NCBI GenBank assembly: GCA_020633195.1
Contig: JACKEC010000023.1
Location: 132,188 to 196,187, forward strand
Length of the DNA: 64,000 nt
Direction of reading: 5' to 3'
Origin: Sandaracinaceae bacterium
GTDB lineage: Bacteria > Myxococcota_A > Polyangia > Polyangiales > Sandaracinaceae
Shown here: positions 35,615 through 44,121 of the stretch, piece by piece
Layout of the letters: each line of letters opens with the position of its first letter
Position numbering within the stretch: the stretch's first letter is position 1
The notes under the pieces: model-generated
Seen by the model: the letters and a program-made list of their open reading frames with translations, nothing else
The model's database searches: none
What the model was told of the DNA's origin: nothing
Position numbers and translations under genes: made by a program

Positions 35615-36529
35615 ATGCGCGACGAGCTCCTCCTCTACTCCACCGGCGCCTACGCCTATCTGCGCGACGCGCTGCTCGGCGAGGGGCGCGTGGCCGGCGC
35701 GATCACCCGGACCGACTTCCCGGACGGCGAGCGCATGTTCCGCATCGGCGAGAACGTGGACGGCCGCGAGGTCGTGCTCGTCGGCGGCACCCTCGACGAC
35801 GCCTCCACGCTCGAGCTCTACGACCTCGCGACGGGGCTCGTGACCGGAGGCGCCCGGCGGCTGACGCTGGTGCTCCCGTACTTCGGCTACTCGACCATGG
35901 AGCGCGCCGTCCGCGCGGGCGAGATCGTCACCGCGAAGTGCCGTGCGCGGCTGCTCTCCTCGATCCCGCCAGCCTCGTACGGCAACCGCATCCTGATGCT
36001 CGATCTCCACTCCGAGGGCATCCCGCACTACCTCGAGGGCGAGATCCGCGGCTTCCACGTCTACGCGAAGGAGATCGTCAAGGACGCGGCGCGCGAGCTC
36101 GCGGGGCAAGACTTCGTGCTCGCGTGCACCGACGCGGGCCGGGCGAAGTGGGTGGAGTCGCTCGCCAACGACCTCGGCGTGACGGCGGCGTTCATCTTCA
36201 AGCGGCGGCTGTCGGGGGCCGAGACGGAGGTGCTCTCCACCTCCGCGCAGGTCGAGGGGCGCACGGTCGTGATCTACGACGACATGATCCGGACCGGCGG
36301 CTCGCTCCGAAAGGCGGCGCTCGCGTATCGCGACGCCGGCGCGACGCGCATCTTCGCCATCGCCACGCACGGCGTCTTCCCGGGCGACTCCTACGATCGG
36401 CTCATGGCCTCGGGGCTCTTCGAGCGCATCGTCGTGACCGACTCGCACCCCCGCGCGCGCGAGCTCGCGAGCGGGTCCCTCGACGTGCGCAGCGTGGCGG
36501 GCGTGTTCAGCCCGCACCTGGCGGTCTGA
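35615..36529 (+). CDS. Divergent ribose-phosphate pyrophosphokinase-like protein
   Basis: PRPP-synthetase/phosphoribosyltransferase-fold protein of 304 residues. TDFPDGERMFRIGENVDGRE matches the N-terminal Prs block, DLHSEGIPHYLEG the central one, and VVIYDDMIRTGGS at 218-230 is a complete PRPP-binding loop. The ATP-binding segment after PYFGY, normally a conserved Arg-Gln-Asp motif, reads STMERAVRAGE, so catalysis or substrate use may differ from housekeeping Prs. It is divergent from the AgmX-like gene and followed after 48 bases by the OmpA/TSP3 gene. Confidence 0.78.
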   Translation: MRDELLLYSTGAYAYLRDALLGEGRVAGAITRTDFPDGERMFRIGENVDGREVVLVGGTLDDASTLELYDLATGLVTGGARRLTLVLPYFGYSTMERAVRAGEIVTAKCRARLLSSIPPASYGNRILMLDLHSEGIPHYLEGEIRGFHVYAKEIVKDAARELAGQDFVLACTDAGRAKWVESLANDLGVTAAFIFKRRLSGAETEVLSTSAQVEGRTVVIYDDMIRTGGSLRKAALAYRDAGATRIFAIATHGVFPGDSYDRLMASGLFERIVVTDSHPRARELASGSLDVRSVAGVFSPHLAV

Positions 36530-36577
36530 CCGCGAGTTGGCCTCGCCCACGCGCCTCGGGTCATACTCGCCCTCCCG

Positions 36578-38227
36578 ATGCGTCGCCTGGGTCCTCTCGT
36601 CGTCCTGTTCGCGCTGTGCGTCGCCGCTCCGGCCTCCGCGCAGTCGGTCCGGCTGGATCAGTACCGCGCGGCGCAGACCCCGACGGATGGCTTCTCCCTG
36701 TCGCGGCCCAACGCGCACGGGCACCTCTCGTTCGGCGTCCGGCTGGACGTCGACTACGCGCTGAACCCGCTCGTCTATCAGCTGCGCGCGTCGGACTCGT
36801 CGACGGAGATCTCCCCGATCGTCGAGCACCTCCTCGCGGGCCAGCTCGGCGTCTCGTTCAGCCTGTTCGAGCGCATCGTCCTCTTCGTCGGCCTGCCCGT
36901 GCACCTGGTGATGGAGGGCACGCAGATCGACGGTCAGCCGCGCGCCGACGGAACGAGCCTGGGCGACCTGGGCTTCGGGGTCCGGGGTCGGCTCTTCGGT
37001 GAGGAGGACGACCCGTTCGCGCTCGCGCTGCAGGTGTCGGGCACGGCCCCGACGGCGCAGGCCGCGCGCTTCCAGAGCCGCTTCGCGGGGGAGGGCGACT
37101 GGACGATCCATCCCGAGCTGCTGTTCGAGATCCGGATCGCCGAGATCGTTCGCATCACCGGCAACGCGGGCGCGCTGGTCCGGCGCGAGCAGGACTTCGG
37201 GCGGCTCCGCGTGGGCCACGAATTCACGTGGGGCGGCGCGTTCACCGTCGCGGTGGTGCCCGACACGTTCGAGCTGACGATCGAGTCCTGGGGCGCGTCG
37301 GCGCTCGACTCGCGCTTCGGCGACGCGCAGGTCTCGCCCATCGAGCTCGTGGGGGGCCTCCGCGTGCTGCCGGTGGAGGGCATGACGATCGGCGCCGCCG
37401 CGGGGACCGGCGTCGCGCGCGGCTACGGCGCCGGGGACTTCCGCGCGATCTTCACGCTCGGCTACGCGACCCCCGGCGAGCGGCCGGTCGGCGATCGCGA
37501 TGGCGACGGCTTGAACGACGACGTCGACCAGTGCCCCGACGAGCCCGAGGACGCCGACGCGTTCGAGGACGACGACGGGTGCCCGGACCCGGACAACGAT
37601 CGAGACGGCATCCTCGACGGCCCCGACGCGTGCCCGAACGAGGCCGAGGACATGGACGGCCTCGGGGACGAGGACGGCTGCCCGGAGGAGGACTTCGATC
37701 AGGACGGCGTCCCCGACGTCACCGACCGATGCCCGACCGTACCGGGGATGGCGAGCGCACCTCGTCCCGAGTGCACGGGCTGCCCCACCTGCGAGGAAGA
37801 GCCGCCGCCGCCGGTCTACGAGCCGCCGCCGCCCCGCCCCGAGCCCGCGCCGCCGGTCGGCCCGCGCGTCCTCTTCGACATCGGCCGGCACGAGCTGCGC
37901 CCGAGCGCACGAGCCTCGCTCCAGCAGCTCCTCGAGTATTTCCAGGCGCACCCCAACACCACCGTGATCGTCGAGGGCCACGCCGACTTCCGCGGCAACG
38001 AGCCCGACAACGACATTCTCAGTCGACAGCGCGCCCGCCGCGTCGTCGTCTGGCTGTTCAATCACGGCATCGAGCGCTCCCGCATGATCGGCGTCGGCTG
38101 CGGCGAGGCCTACCCCGCCGAGCCCAACGCCACCCGCGCCGGCCGCCAAGCGAACCGCCGCGTCGAGCTGCGCCCGTCGTCCGGCGCCCCCGCCGACCGC
38201 CCAGGCTGCACGCCGATCCTCCGCTGA
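36578..38227 (+). CDS. OmpA-family outer-membrane protein with thrombospondin type 3 repeats
   Basis: Protein of 549 residues with a signal peptide (LVVLFALCVAAPASAQ). Residues 25-300 look like a beta-barrel of alternating hydrophobic strands. Residues 305-380 carry TSP3 calcium-binding repeats (DRDGDGLNDDVDQCPDEPED, DNDRDGILDGPDACPNE, DQDGVPDVTDRCP). A Pro/Glu linker follows, then a C-terminal OmpA peptidoglycan-binding domain (VLFDIGRHELRPSARASLQQ, VEGHADFRGNEPDNDILSRQ, RARRVV). It probably ties the outer membrane to the cell wall. Confidence 0.9.
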   Translation: MRRLGPLVVLFALCVAAPASAQSVRLDQYRAAQTPTDGFSLSRPNAHGHLSFGVRLDVDYALNPLVYQLRASDSSTEISPIVEHLLAGQLGVSFSLFERIVLFVGLPVHLVMEGTQIDGQPRADGTSLGDLGFGVRGRLFGEEDDPFALALQVSGTAPTAQAARFQSRFAGEGDWTIHPELLFEIRIAEIVRITGNAGALVRREQDFGRLRVGHEFTWGGAFTVAVVPDTFELTIESWGASALDSRFGDAQVSPIELVGGLRVLPVEGMTIGAAAGTGVARGYGAGDFRAIFTLGYATPGERPVGDRDGDGLNDDVDQCPDEPEDADAFEDDDGCPDPDNDRDGILDGPDACPNEAEDMDGLGDEDGCPEEDFDQDGVPDVTDRCPTVPGMASAPRPECTGCPTCEEEPPPPVYEPPPPRPEPAPPVGPRVLFDIGRHELRPSARASLQQLLEYFQAHPNTTVIVEGHADFRGNEPDNDILSRQRARRVVVWLFNHGIERSRMIGVGCGEAYPAEPNATRAGRQANRRVELRPSSGAPADRPGCTPILR

Positions 38228-38267
38228 CCGAGGGGGGGTCGCGTCCAGCGCGCCCACGCCGCCGGCT

Positions 38268-38418
38268 CAGGGTCGGGGACGCCCACGCCGCCCGCTCAGG
38301 GTCGGGGACGCTCAGGGTCGGGGACGCTGTTCATCTTGTTGTCTTTTCTCCGCGTCGCGCACCGGACGCCGCCGGCTCGGGTCGGGGACGCTGTTCATCT
38401 TGTTGTCTTTTCTCCGCG
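38268..38418 (+). repeat. REP-like array, B subfamily
   Basis: Three short heads (CTCAGGGTCGGGGACG) lead into two full copies at 38320-38354 and 38384-38418, which read GGGGACGCTGTTCATCTTG then TTGTCTTTTCTCCGCG, spaced 64 bases apart. Compared with the 23-26-kb copies they have CTG for GAG and CTTG for CATG. The array sits immediately to the left of the IS256-family element. Confidence 0.8.
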
Positions 38419-38432
38419 TCGCGCACCGGGTG

Positions 38433-38440
38433 GAGCGGCC
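38433..38440. repeat. Left target-site duplication of the IS256-family element
   Basis: GAGCGGCC, identical to 39815-39822 on the other side of the element. Eight bases is the usual duplication length for IS256-family insertions. Confidence 0.85.
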
Positions 38441-39814
38441 GAGGGTGTCAGAGATTTCGTGTACGGCGCTGGCGGCAGTGGTTCATGAGTGAAAGCGGTC
38501 CTCGAAGAGGATGGCGAACTGCAAGCGAGCCTGCCCCCATGTGCGACGATCCTGGTGACCCCAGGTCTTCATCGCATTGCGGATGGCGAGATACAAGAGC
38601 TTGAGGGCGGCCTGCTCCGTGGGCATGTGGCCACGGGTCTTGAGCGTCTTGCGGAGCATCCGGTTCAACGCCTCGATGGCGTTCGTCGTGTAGACCGCGC
38701 GACGGATCTCGGTAGGGAACGTCAGGAAGGGGATGACCTCGGCCCAGCGGTCCCTCCAGACCTTGGCGACCATGGGGTAGCGACGGCCCCATTTGGCGTC
38801 GACCGCGTCCAGGGCGCGTTCGGCCTCCTCCGCGGTTGCGGCGTTGTAGACGGCGCGCAGGTCGCGGCAAACCGACTTGCGATCGTTCCAGCTCACGTAG
38901 CGGGTCGAGCTGCGGATCATGTGCACGATGCAGGTCTGGAAGACGGTCCGCGGGAAGGCCGCCTCGACCGCCTGGGGGAGTCCTCGCAGCCCGTCGGCGC
39001 ACAGCACGAGGATGTCTTCGACCCCCCGTTGCTTGAGCTCCTCGAGGATGGCGAGCCAGAACTTGGCGCCCTCGGTCTGCTGCACCCACATGCCAAGCAC
39101 CTCTTTGTCGCCCTCCATCGAGACGCCCACGACGAGGTACACGGCTTGGTTCTTCACCGACGACTGGTCGCGGATCTTCACCACTAGCGCGTCCAGGTAG
39201 ACGACCGGGTACAGCCGCTCGAGGGCACGGGATTGCCACGCCTTCAGCTCGTCGATCACCGCGTCCGTCGCGCGGCTGATCAGGTCCGGGCTCACGTCGA
39301 CGCCGTAGACCTCGGCCAAGTGCGCGCGGATCTCCCGCGTGCTCATCCCGCGCGCGTACATGGACACGATCTTGTCGTCGAACCCGTCGAAGTGGCGTTG
39401 GTGCTTCGGGATGATCTGCGGCTCGAACGTCCCGTCGCGATCGCGAGGGACGCGCACCTCGATGGGGCCCTGATCCGTCCGCACCGTCTTGCGGCCCGCG
39501 CCGTTGCGACGATTCGTCTGGCTCGGCACCGGCGCCTCCCCGGGCTCGTAGCCGAGGTGGTGGCTGAGTTCCGCTTCCATCGCGCGGCTCACCAGCGCGG
39601 TCGTCAGCTGCTTCAGCAGGCCATCCGCGCCGATGAGGTCCTCGGGCGACTGGTAGTCCCCCAGCAGCTCGTCGAGGAGCTCAGGCCTGATCCGCGGGCG
39701 CTCCTTCGGCGGCTTGGGCGAGATCGAGCCCTTCTTCTTCTTCTTGTCGTCGGTCATCCGGGTCTCCTCCGGTCAGAGAACCGTCAGGCCGAACACGAAA
39801 TTCCAGACACTCCC
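38441..39814 (-). mobile_element. Intact IS256-family insertion sequence
   Basis: Element of 1374 bp with imperfect terminal inverted repeats: left GAGGGTGTCAGAGATTTCGT, right (reverse complement) GGGAGTGTCTGGAATTTCGT, matching at about 20 of 27 positions over the full ends. It carries one full-length transposase on the minus strand and is flanked by a perfect 8-bp duplication. It appears complete and fairly recent. It inserted between REP-like copies next to the RAYT remnant. Confidence 0.9.
38483..39757 (-). CDS. IS256-family DDE transposase
   Basis: Transposase of 424 residues, full length for the family. The catalytic triad can be placed: Asp189 in VVYLDALVV, Asp255 in LVLCADGLRG and Glu362 in TNAIEALNR, with the family's C/H motif (QTCIVHMIR) at about 274-282. 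The N-terminus is lysine-rich (MTDDKKKKKG). No stop or frameshift interrupts it, so it should be active. The start at 39757 is 57 bases from the right inverted-repeat end. Confidence 0.95.
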   Translation of the reverse strand: MTDDKKKKKGSISPKPPKERPRIRPELLDELLGDYQSPEDLIGADGLLKQLTTALVSRAMEAELSHHLGYEPGEAPVPSQTNRRNGAGRKTVRTDQGPIEVRVPRDRDGTFEPQIIPKHQRHFDGFDDKIVSMYARGMSTREIRAHLAEVYGVDVSPDLISRATDAVIDELKAWQSRALERLYPVVYLDALVVKIRDQSSVKNQAVYLVVGVSMEGDKEVLGMWVQQTEGAKFWLAILEELKQRGVEDILVLCADGLRGLPQAVEAAFPRTVFQTCIVHMIRSSTRYVSWNDRKSVCRDLRAVYNAATAEEAERALDAVDAKWGRRYPMVAKVWRDRWAEVIPFLTFPTEIRRAVYTTNAIEALNRMLRKTLKTRGHMPTEQAALKLLYLAIRNAMKTWGHQDRRTWGQARLQFAILFEDRFHS

Positions 39815-39822
39815 GAGCGGCC
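39815..39822. repeat. Right target-site duplication of the IS256-family element
   Basis: GAGCGGCC, identical to 38433-38440. Joining the two flanks restores a sequence reading directly into the REP-like copy at 39823. Confidence 0.85.
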
Positions 39823-39852
39823 GGGGACGCTGTTCATTTTTTGTCTTTCTCC
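39823..39852 (+). repeat. REP-like repeat, degraded B copy left of the RAYT remnant
   Basis: GGGGACGCTGTTCATTTTTT then GTCTTTCTCC. Relative to 38384 the CTTGTT segment is shortened. Together with the inverted copy at 40729 it delimits the RAYT pseudogene. Confidence 0.75.
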
Positions 39853-39894
39853 ACGCAACCCACCCGCGCGCGCACCGATGAGACGCACATGCCT

Positions 39895-40746
39895 CAACAC
39901 GCCGTCACTGGCCACCGTGGCCATCCATCTCTCGCTTGTCGACGTTTCCATTCCTCGCGATGACGTCGACCGTCGCTACTCCTCGACGCCATTCGGACGC
40001 CACGAACGTTGGGACTGGAAGGGCTGCTGGGCGCTGATGTCGCCACACCCACCAGCGCCGTACCTCTCGCTCCAGCCTGCTCTTCTTCCATGCCGCTTGC
40101 GCGCCAGTTCCACGTTCGAGGGACGCGACCTCGCTCGCCCGCCACCGCCCAGCGATCTACACGGTGAAGCCGGAGTCGTCTCAGCCGGATGGTTGCCTAC
40201 CACCACCGAAACCCCGTCGCCGCAGGCGTGGTGCTACGACCGAGCGACTCCACGTGGACGAGCCATCGAGTCTTCCTTCGGCTCGACCCCGCCCCGCGCT
40301 GGTTCGACGTGGAGTGGGCGCTCGACGTCTGCGGGTTCCGAGACACGGCCGCGGGCCGGCGGCGCTTCGACGAGTTCGTGATGGAGGTCGCTCTCGATGA
40401 CCTCCCGTGGATCAGCCATGACCCGGACCCTCGGGACCGATGCCTCGACCTTCCCGGGGACCCGGCGGGCCTTCACGAGCTCATTCGGGTGGGTCGCGAG
40501 CTGGGCAACATGGGACCCGCGGAGCCGATCGACTCGCGCACGCGCGCGGTGGTCAGGGTTCGCGTGGCCATCGCTCACGTCGCCACGCGCGACCTCGGCA
40601 TCCGTCACGTCGACGTGGCTCGTCGACTTGGCGTGACCGCTGGGGCGCTGTCCAACGCCTTGGCTCATTTTCGAGACGATGACGAGGTGTGCGCGCTGAC
40701 CGATCGCCTGCGCGAGCGATGGGGAAGCGAAAACACAACATCATGA
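39895..40746 (+). pseudogene. Decayed REP-associated tyrosine transposase (RAYT)
   Basis: Remnant of a Y1/IS200-like RAYT. Around 39940-40050, one frame gives IPRDDVDRRYSSTPFGRHER then WDWKGCWALMSPH, recalling the RAYT block FRDDxDRxxFLxxLxR...A(Y/W)xLMxxHxH. From 40189 a second frame gives YHHRNPVAAGVVLRPSDSTW then TSHRVFL, which matches the conserved RAYT YxHxNPVRAGLV...WxxSS segment with its tyrosine. The C-terminal part has an HTH-like DVARRLGVTAGALSNALAHF, as in several RAYT groups. The N-terminal HUH region is scrambled and the frames are broken, so it should be inactive. It is bounded by inverted REP-like copies. Confidence 0.8.
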
Positions 40747-40757
40747 ACAGCGTCCCC
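40729..40757 (-). repeat. REP-like repeat, inverted B copy right of the RAYT remnant
   Basis: Plus strand reads GAAAACACAACATCATG then AACAGCGTCCCC, the reverse complement of the B-type repeat with two changes. It overlaps the last codons of the RAYT remnant. Confidence 0.78.
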
Positions 40758-40820
40758 AAGTCCTCGGGCTGGGAGTGAGCGCGCTCACGGGCGGCGATTG
40801 CACCCCATAGCAGCGCGTGA

Positions 40821-40856
40821 GAAGTACGACTTCCAGCATGCTGAAAGTTGTACTTC
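40821..40856. promoter_or_regulatory. 36-bp near-perfect palindrome over a start codon
   Basis: GAAGTACGACTTCCAGCA on the left pairs with TGCTGAAAGTTGTACTTC on the right, 16 of 18 pairs, centre GCATGC at 40838/40839. The ATG of the first gene of the following operon is the central ATG. It could be an operator, an RNA hairpin hiding the start, or a small mobile palindrome that supplied a start codon. The sequence alone does not decide. Confidence 0.7.
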
Positions 40857-41902
40857 CGACTTTGGTTCTGGTGGTTGGGGCGGGCTGCGCTACCGAGGCG
40901 CCCACCACCTCGTGCGACGCGTTCGCGGAGTCGGGGCCGTACGTGGCGGGGGTGCGCACGCTCGACGTGGACGGGGTGCTCGTCGAGGTCTGGTACCCGG
41001 CCGACGCCTCGGCGGCGGGGACGCCGGTCGAGACCTACGACATGCGGGACGCGCTGCCCGAGGCGATGCGGGACCAGATCCCTGCCGACGCGCCGACGCA
41101 GTTCACGACGCTCGCCCACCGGGACGCGCCCAACGCGGACGGAGTCTTCCCCCTCGTCTTCTTCAGCCACGGGCTCGGCGGCTTCCGGCAGCAGTCCAGC
41201 TTCCTCACCGCGCACCTCGCGACGTGGGGCTTCGTGGTCGCCGCGCCGGAGCACGCCGAGCGGAACCTGGCCGCGGTGCTGGCCAACGAAAGCCTCTCCG
41301 ACGAGGCCATCCCGCAGATCCAGGCGGCCCTCGAGGCGCTCCGCTCCGACCCCCACGTGGACGCGTCTCGCGTCGCGGTGATGGGCCACAGCGCGGGCGG
41401 CGGCGCGGTCGCGGCGCTCGTCGACGACGAGGCGTTCGGCGCCCGGACGTGGATCTCGCTCGCCTCCATCGCGGCGCCCCGCCGCGCGGTCCCCGGGCTG
41501 CTCATGGGGGGCGACAACGACGCCATCGCCGTCCCCGAGACCGTCGCGCGGACCTTCGAGGACACGTTCGAGGACGGCGCGCACCCGGACAACCGCTACG
41601 TGTCCATCGCGCGCGCCGGCCACCTCGCCTTCAGCGACATCTGCCTGATCGGCCGCGAGCGCGGCGGCGTCCTGCAGATCGCTCAGGACTCCGGTCTCGA
41701 GATCAGCGACCTCGTCGTGACCCTCGCGACCGATGGCTGCGGCCCGGACGACCTCCCGGCCGAGGAAGCCTGGCCCGTGATCCGTCACTACACGACCGCG
41801 ACGCTCCGCGCGCACCTGCTCGACGCGCCCGCCGAGGGCCTCGATGCCGATGTCGGCGCCTGCTTCGAGGGTCTCGTCACCACCGATCGGAGCGCCCCAT
41901 GA
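40838..41902 (+). CDS. Alpha/beta-hydrolase lipoprotein (PAF-acetylhydrolase/dienelactone-hydrolase-like)
   Basis: Lipoprotein of 354 residues starting MLKVVLPTLVLVVGAGC with lipobox VGAGC. The hydrolase domain shows PLVFFSHGLGGFRQQSS (oxyanion) and VAVMGHSAGGGAVAAL (nucleophile Ser), with a late His in IARAGHLAFSD. The pattern suits the PAF-acetylhydrolase-like family of carboxyl-ester hydrolases. The ATG at 40838 lies in the palindrome centre; a GTG at 40817 is the alternative. It is the first of six genes on this strand and overlaps the next by 4 bases. Confidence 0.82.
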   Translation: MLKVVLPTLVLVVGAGCATEAPTTSCDAFAESGPYVAGVRTLDVDGVLVEVWYPADASAAGTPVETYDMRDALPEAMRDQIPADAPTQFTTLAHRDAPNADGVFPLVFFSHGLGGFRQQSSFLTAHLATWGFVVAAPEHAERNLAAVLANESLSDEAIPQIQAALEALRSDPHVDASRVAVMGHSAGGGAVAALVDDEAFGARTWISLASIAAPRRAVPGLLMGGDNDAIAVPETVARTFEDTFEDGAHPDNRYVSIARAGHLAFSDICLIGRERGGVLQIAQDSGLEISDLVVTLATDGCGPDDLPAEEAWPVIRHYTTATLRAHLLDAPAEGLDADVGACFEGLVTTDRSAP

Positions 41903-42558
41903 AGATGTCCCTGTCCCTCTTCGCAGTTCTGCTCGTTGCCTGCAGCGGCTCCTCCGGCACGGACGCGGGCGCACCCCCGCCCAGCGGTCTCGACGCCGGT
42001 CCCACGGGAGCCGACGCAGGCCCGCCGCTCCCCGGCGTCGACTCTGGTCCCATCCCCCAGATCGACGCCGGGGGGGCCGGCGGTTTCGACGCCGGCCCCG
42101 GCGGCTTCGACGCCGGACCCGGCATGACGGGCTCGGACGCGGGCCCCGGGACGAGCACCGCCGGCGGCGACCCTCGCCCCGGCTACGTGGGCTGCGGCGA
42201 CACGAGCTGCATGGCGCCTCAGGTCTGCTGCGTCGGCCTGTCGGGCGCGATGTGCACGGCGGCGTCGGGCTGCAGCGGCGGCTTCAGCGCCGCGGGCACC
42301 TGCGACGGCCCCGAGGACTGCAGCGGCGGCTCCGAGGCGTGCTGCGTCCACTTCGGGATGTTCGACCCAATGAACGGCGCGTTCTGCCGCGCCGGCGGCT
42401 GCCCCTCCGGTGACAACGAGCTTTGTCAGCGAGACTCGGACTGCGGCAGCGGGACGTGCGTCGCGTGCGTGCCGCCGACCGGCGGCGTGCTCGACGTGAC
42501 CTACGGCATCTGCAGCGCCGACGGCCGCTGCCCGAGCCCCTACACGATGGCGCCATGA
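41899..42558 (+). CDS. Cysteine-rich lipoprotein
   Basis: Protein of 219 residues: MKMSLSLFAVLLVAC lipobox, a linker of about 75 residues rich in DAGP and GG, then a disulfide-rich domain with CC pairs (PQVCCVGLSGAMC, EACCVHFGMFDPMNGAFC, CQRDSDCGSGTC). No family assigned. The ATGA overlap with the hydrolase upstream and the next gene downstream (42555-42558) shows tight translational coupling. Confidence 0.75.
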   Translation: MKMSLSLFAVLLVACSGSSGTDAGAPPPSGLDAGPTGADAGPPLPGVDSGPIPQIDAGGAGGFDAGPGGFDAGPGMTGSDAGPGTSTAGGDPRPGYVGCGDTSCMAPQVCCVGLSGAMCTAASGCSGGFSAAGTCDGPEDCSGGSEACCVHFGMFDPMNGAFCRAGGCPSGDNELCQRDSDCGSGTCVACVPPTGGVLDVTYGICSADGRCPSPYTMAP

Positions 42559-43049
42559 CGCGGCGCCTCACCGCGCTCGTCGGTGTCCTCGCGCTCGGCT
42601 GCGCGACGCCCGCCGAGGCCGGCGCGCCGGTCCTGCCGGGGCGAGGCATCGGCGCCGTCCGCCTCGAGATGACCCTCTCCGACGTGCGAGCCGCGCTCGG
42701 CGAGCCGCGCGGCGCGCTGGTCACCAACCGCATCGGCTTCGCCCGCTTCGACGGAGAGCTCGAGATCGTGTTCACGTCGCCCGAGGCCGACACGTTGACC
42801 GACGACGCCATCGTCGTGGGCATCGGCGCCTCCGAGGGCGCCGACCTCGCCGGCGCGGTCGTGCCGGGCGCCTCCCGCGCCGACATCGAGGCCGCGATGG
42901 GCCCTGCGCCGGACGTGATCGAGAGCCTCGAGTTCTACCCCGAGGGCCTGAGCCTCGAGTACGACGGCGACGTCGTCCTGCGGGTCGGCGTCATCGCGCC
43001 CTACGAGCGCTTCGCCGAGGTCCCCGCGATGACAGGGGCGACCCGATGA
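42555..43049 (+). CDS. Small exported protein of unknown function
   Basis: Protein of 164 residues with signal MTRRLTALVGVLALGC (lipobox-like LALGC). The mature domain has two similar halves: GIGAVRLEMTLSDVRAALGE and DLAGAVVPGASRADIEAAMG. Each looks like a SmpA/BamE-like or PDZ-like unit with the G-x-x-L-x-M-x-x-x-D-V pattern. Function unknown. Coupled by ATGA overlaps at both ends. Confidence 0.7.
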   Translation: MTRRLTALVGVLALGCATPAEAGAPVLPGRGIGAVRLEMTLSDVRAALGEPRGALVTNRIGFARFDGELEIVFTSPEADTLTDDAIVVGIGASEGADLAGAVVPGASRADIEAAMGPAPDVIESLEFYPEGLSLEYDGDVVLRVGVIAPYERFAEVPAMTGATR

Positions 43050-44098
43050 GGCGCGCGCTCGTCCTGGCGCTGCTCCTGCTCCCCGCGGTCGGCGCGCGCG
43101 CCGACGTCGACGTGGACGGCACGCGCGTCGAGGTCATCGACCCACACCTCCACCCGGGCACGTTCGGCCGCATCGCGGAGCGAGGCCGCGGCTTCATCGT
43201 CGACGGGCTGCCGCCGTTCGCGCGCCTCTACGCCCCGGCGCTCATCGATCGGCTCCTCGATCCGTGGGCTCCCCACATCGGCATCCGCGCGCAGGCCGAC
43301 TGGGCGGGCATCGACCAGGTCTTGCTGCTCGCCGTCTACACCCCGCAGACCACCGGCTTCTTCGAGAACGCGGCGCTCGACGAGCGACTCGCCGCGCCAC
43401 GGAACGCCGACGGATGGGCGCGCGGCCTCGCGAGCGTGCGCTTCGACGTGTGGAGCCCCGAGAACCTCGAGCACCTCGAGTCCTGGCTCGAGGCCCACCC
43501 GGAGCGCTTCGCAGGCATCAAGCTCGCGCACGCGCACCAGGCCGTCACGTTCGACGACCCCGAGTACCTCGGCGTGTACGACGTCGCGGCGCGGCAGGGC
43601 GTCCCGGTGCTCCTGCACACGGGCTTCTCCCCGTTCCCCGGCTCGCAGACCGACCCCGCCTACTACGACCCGAGCGGCCTCGCGGCCGTGATCGAGGCGT
43701 ACGACGGAGCGCACGGTATGGGACGCGTCGACTTCGTCCTCAGCCACGTCGGGCAGGGCGACGCCCGAGCCGTGGCCCACGCCATCGAGCTCGCCGCGGC
43801 GCACGACAACGTCTGGCTCGAGCTCAGCGCGCTCGGCCGGCCGACCCTGATCGACGCGTCCGGCGAGCCCGCGACGTCGAGCGAGCCGCAGTACCCGTAC
43901 GTGCTCGAGCAGGTGCTCGCGCGCGACCTCGTCGACAGGACGATGTTCGCGACCGACGGACCGCAGTTCAGCGGGATGATGCGCCGCTACGTGCAGACGA
44001 TCCTCGGGGGCCTGCGGGACGCCGGGTACACGGTCGAGCAGATCGCGGCGGTGATGGGCGGCAACGCGCGCGCCCTCTTCTTCGAGCGGCGGCCGTGA
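43046..44098 (+). CDS. Exported amidohydrolase-family (TIM-barrel) protein
   Basis: Protein of 350 residues with a signal peptide (RALVLALLLLPAVGARAD). VEVIDPHLHPGTFG provides the metal-binding HxH; LAHAHQAVTF, LLHTGFSPFPG and SHVGQGDA supply further histidines, and FATDGPQFSG the late Asp. This is the amidohydrolase-2 layout of metal-dependent hydrolases or decarboxylases, but in the periplasm rather than the cytosol. Substrate unknown. Start overlaps the upstream gene by ATGA. Confidence 0.82.
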   Translation: MRRALVLALLLLPAVGARADVDVDGTRVEVIDPHLHPGTFGRIAERGRGFIVDGLPPFARLYAPALIDRLLDPWAPHIGIRAQADWAGIDQVLLLAVYTPQTTGFFENAALDERLAAPRNADGWARGLASVRFDVWSPENLEHLESWLEAHPERFAGIKLAHAHQAVTFDDPEYLGVYDVAARQGVPVLLHTGFSPFPGSQTDPAYYDPSGLAAVIEAYDGAHGMGRVDFVLSHVGQGDARAVAHAIELAAAHDNVWLELSALGRPTLIDASGEPATSSEPQYPYVLEQVLARDLVDRTMFATDGPQFSGMMRRYVQTILGGLRDAGYTVEQIAAVMGGNARALFFERRP

Positions 44099-44121
44099 AC
44101 CTCGCGGCGCAGGAGGACGAT

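Noticed and set aside
34469..38257. Open frame of 1262 codons on the minus strand opposite prs and ompA
   Set aside because: Opposite strand of well-supported genes; no recognisable domain except in-frame fragments of the real AgmX-like gene.
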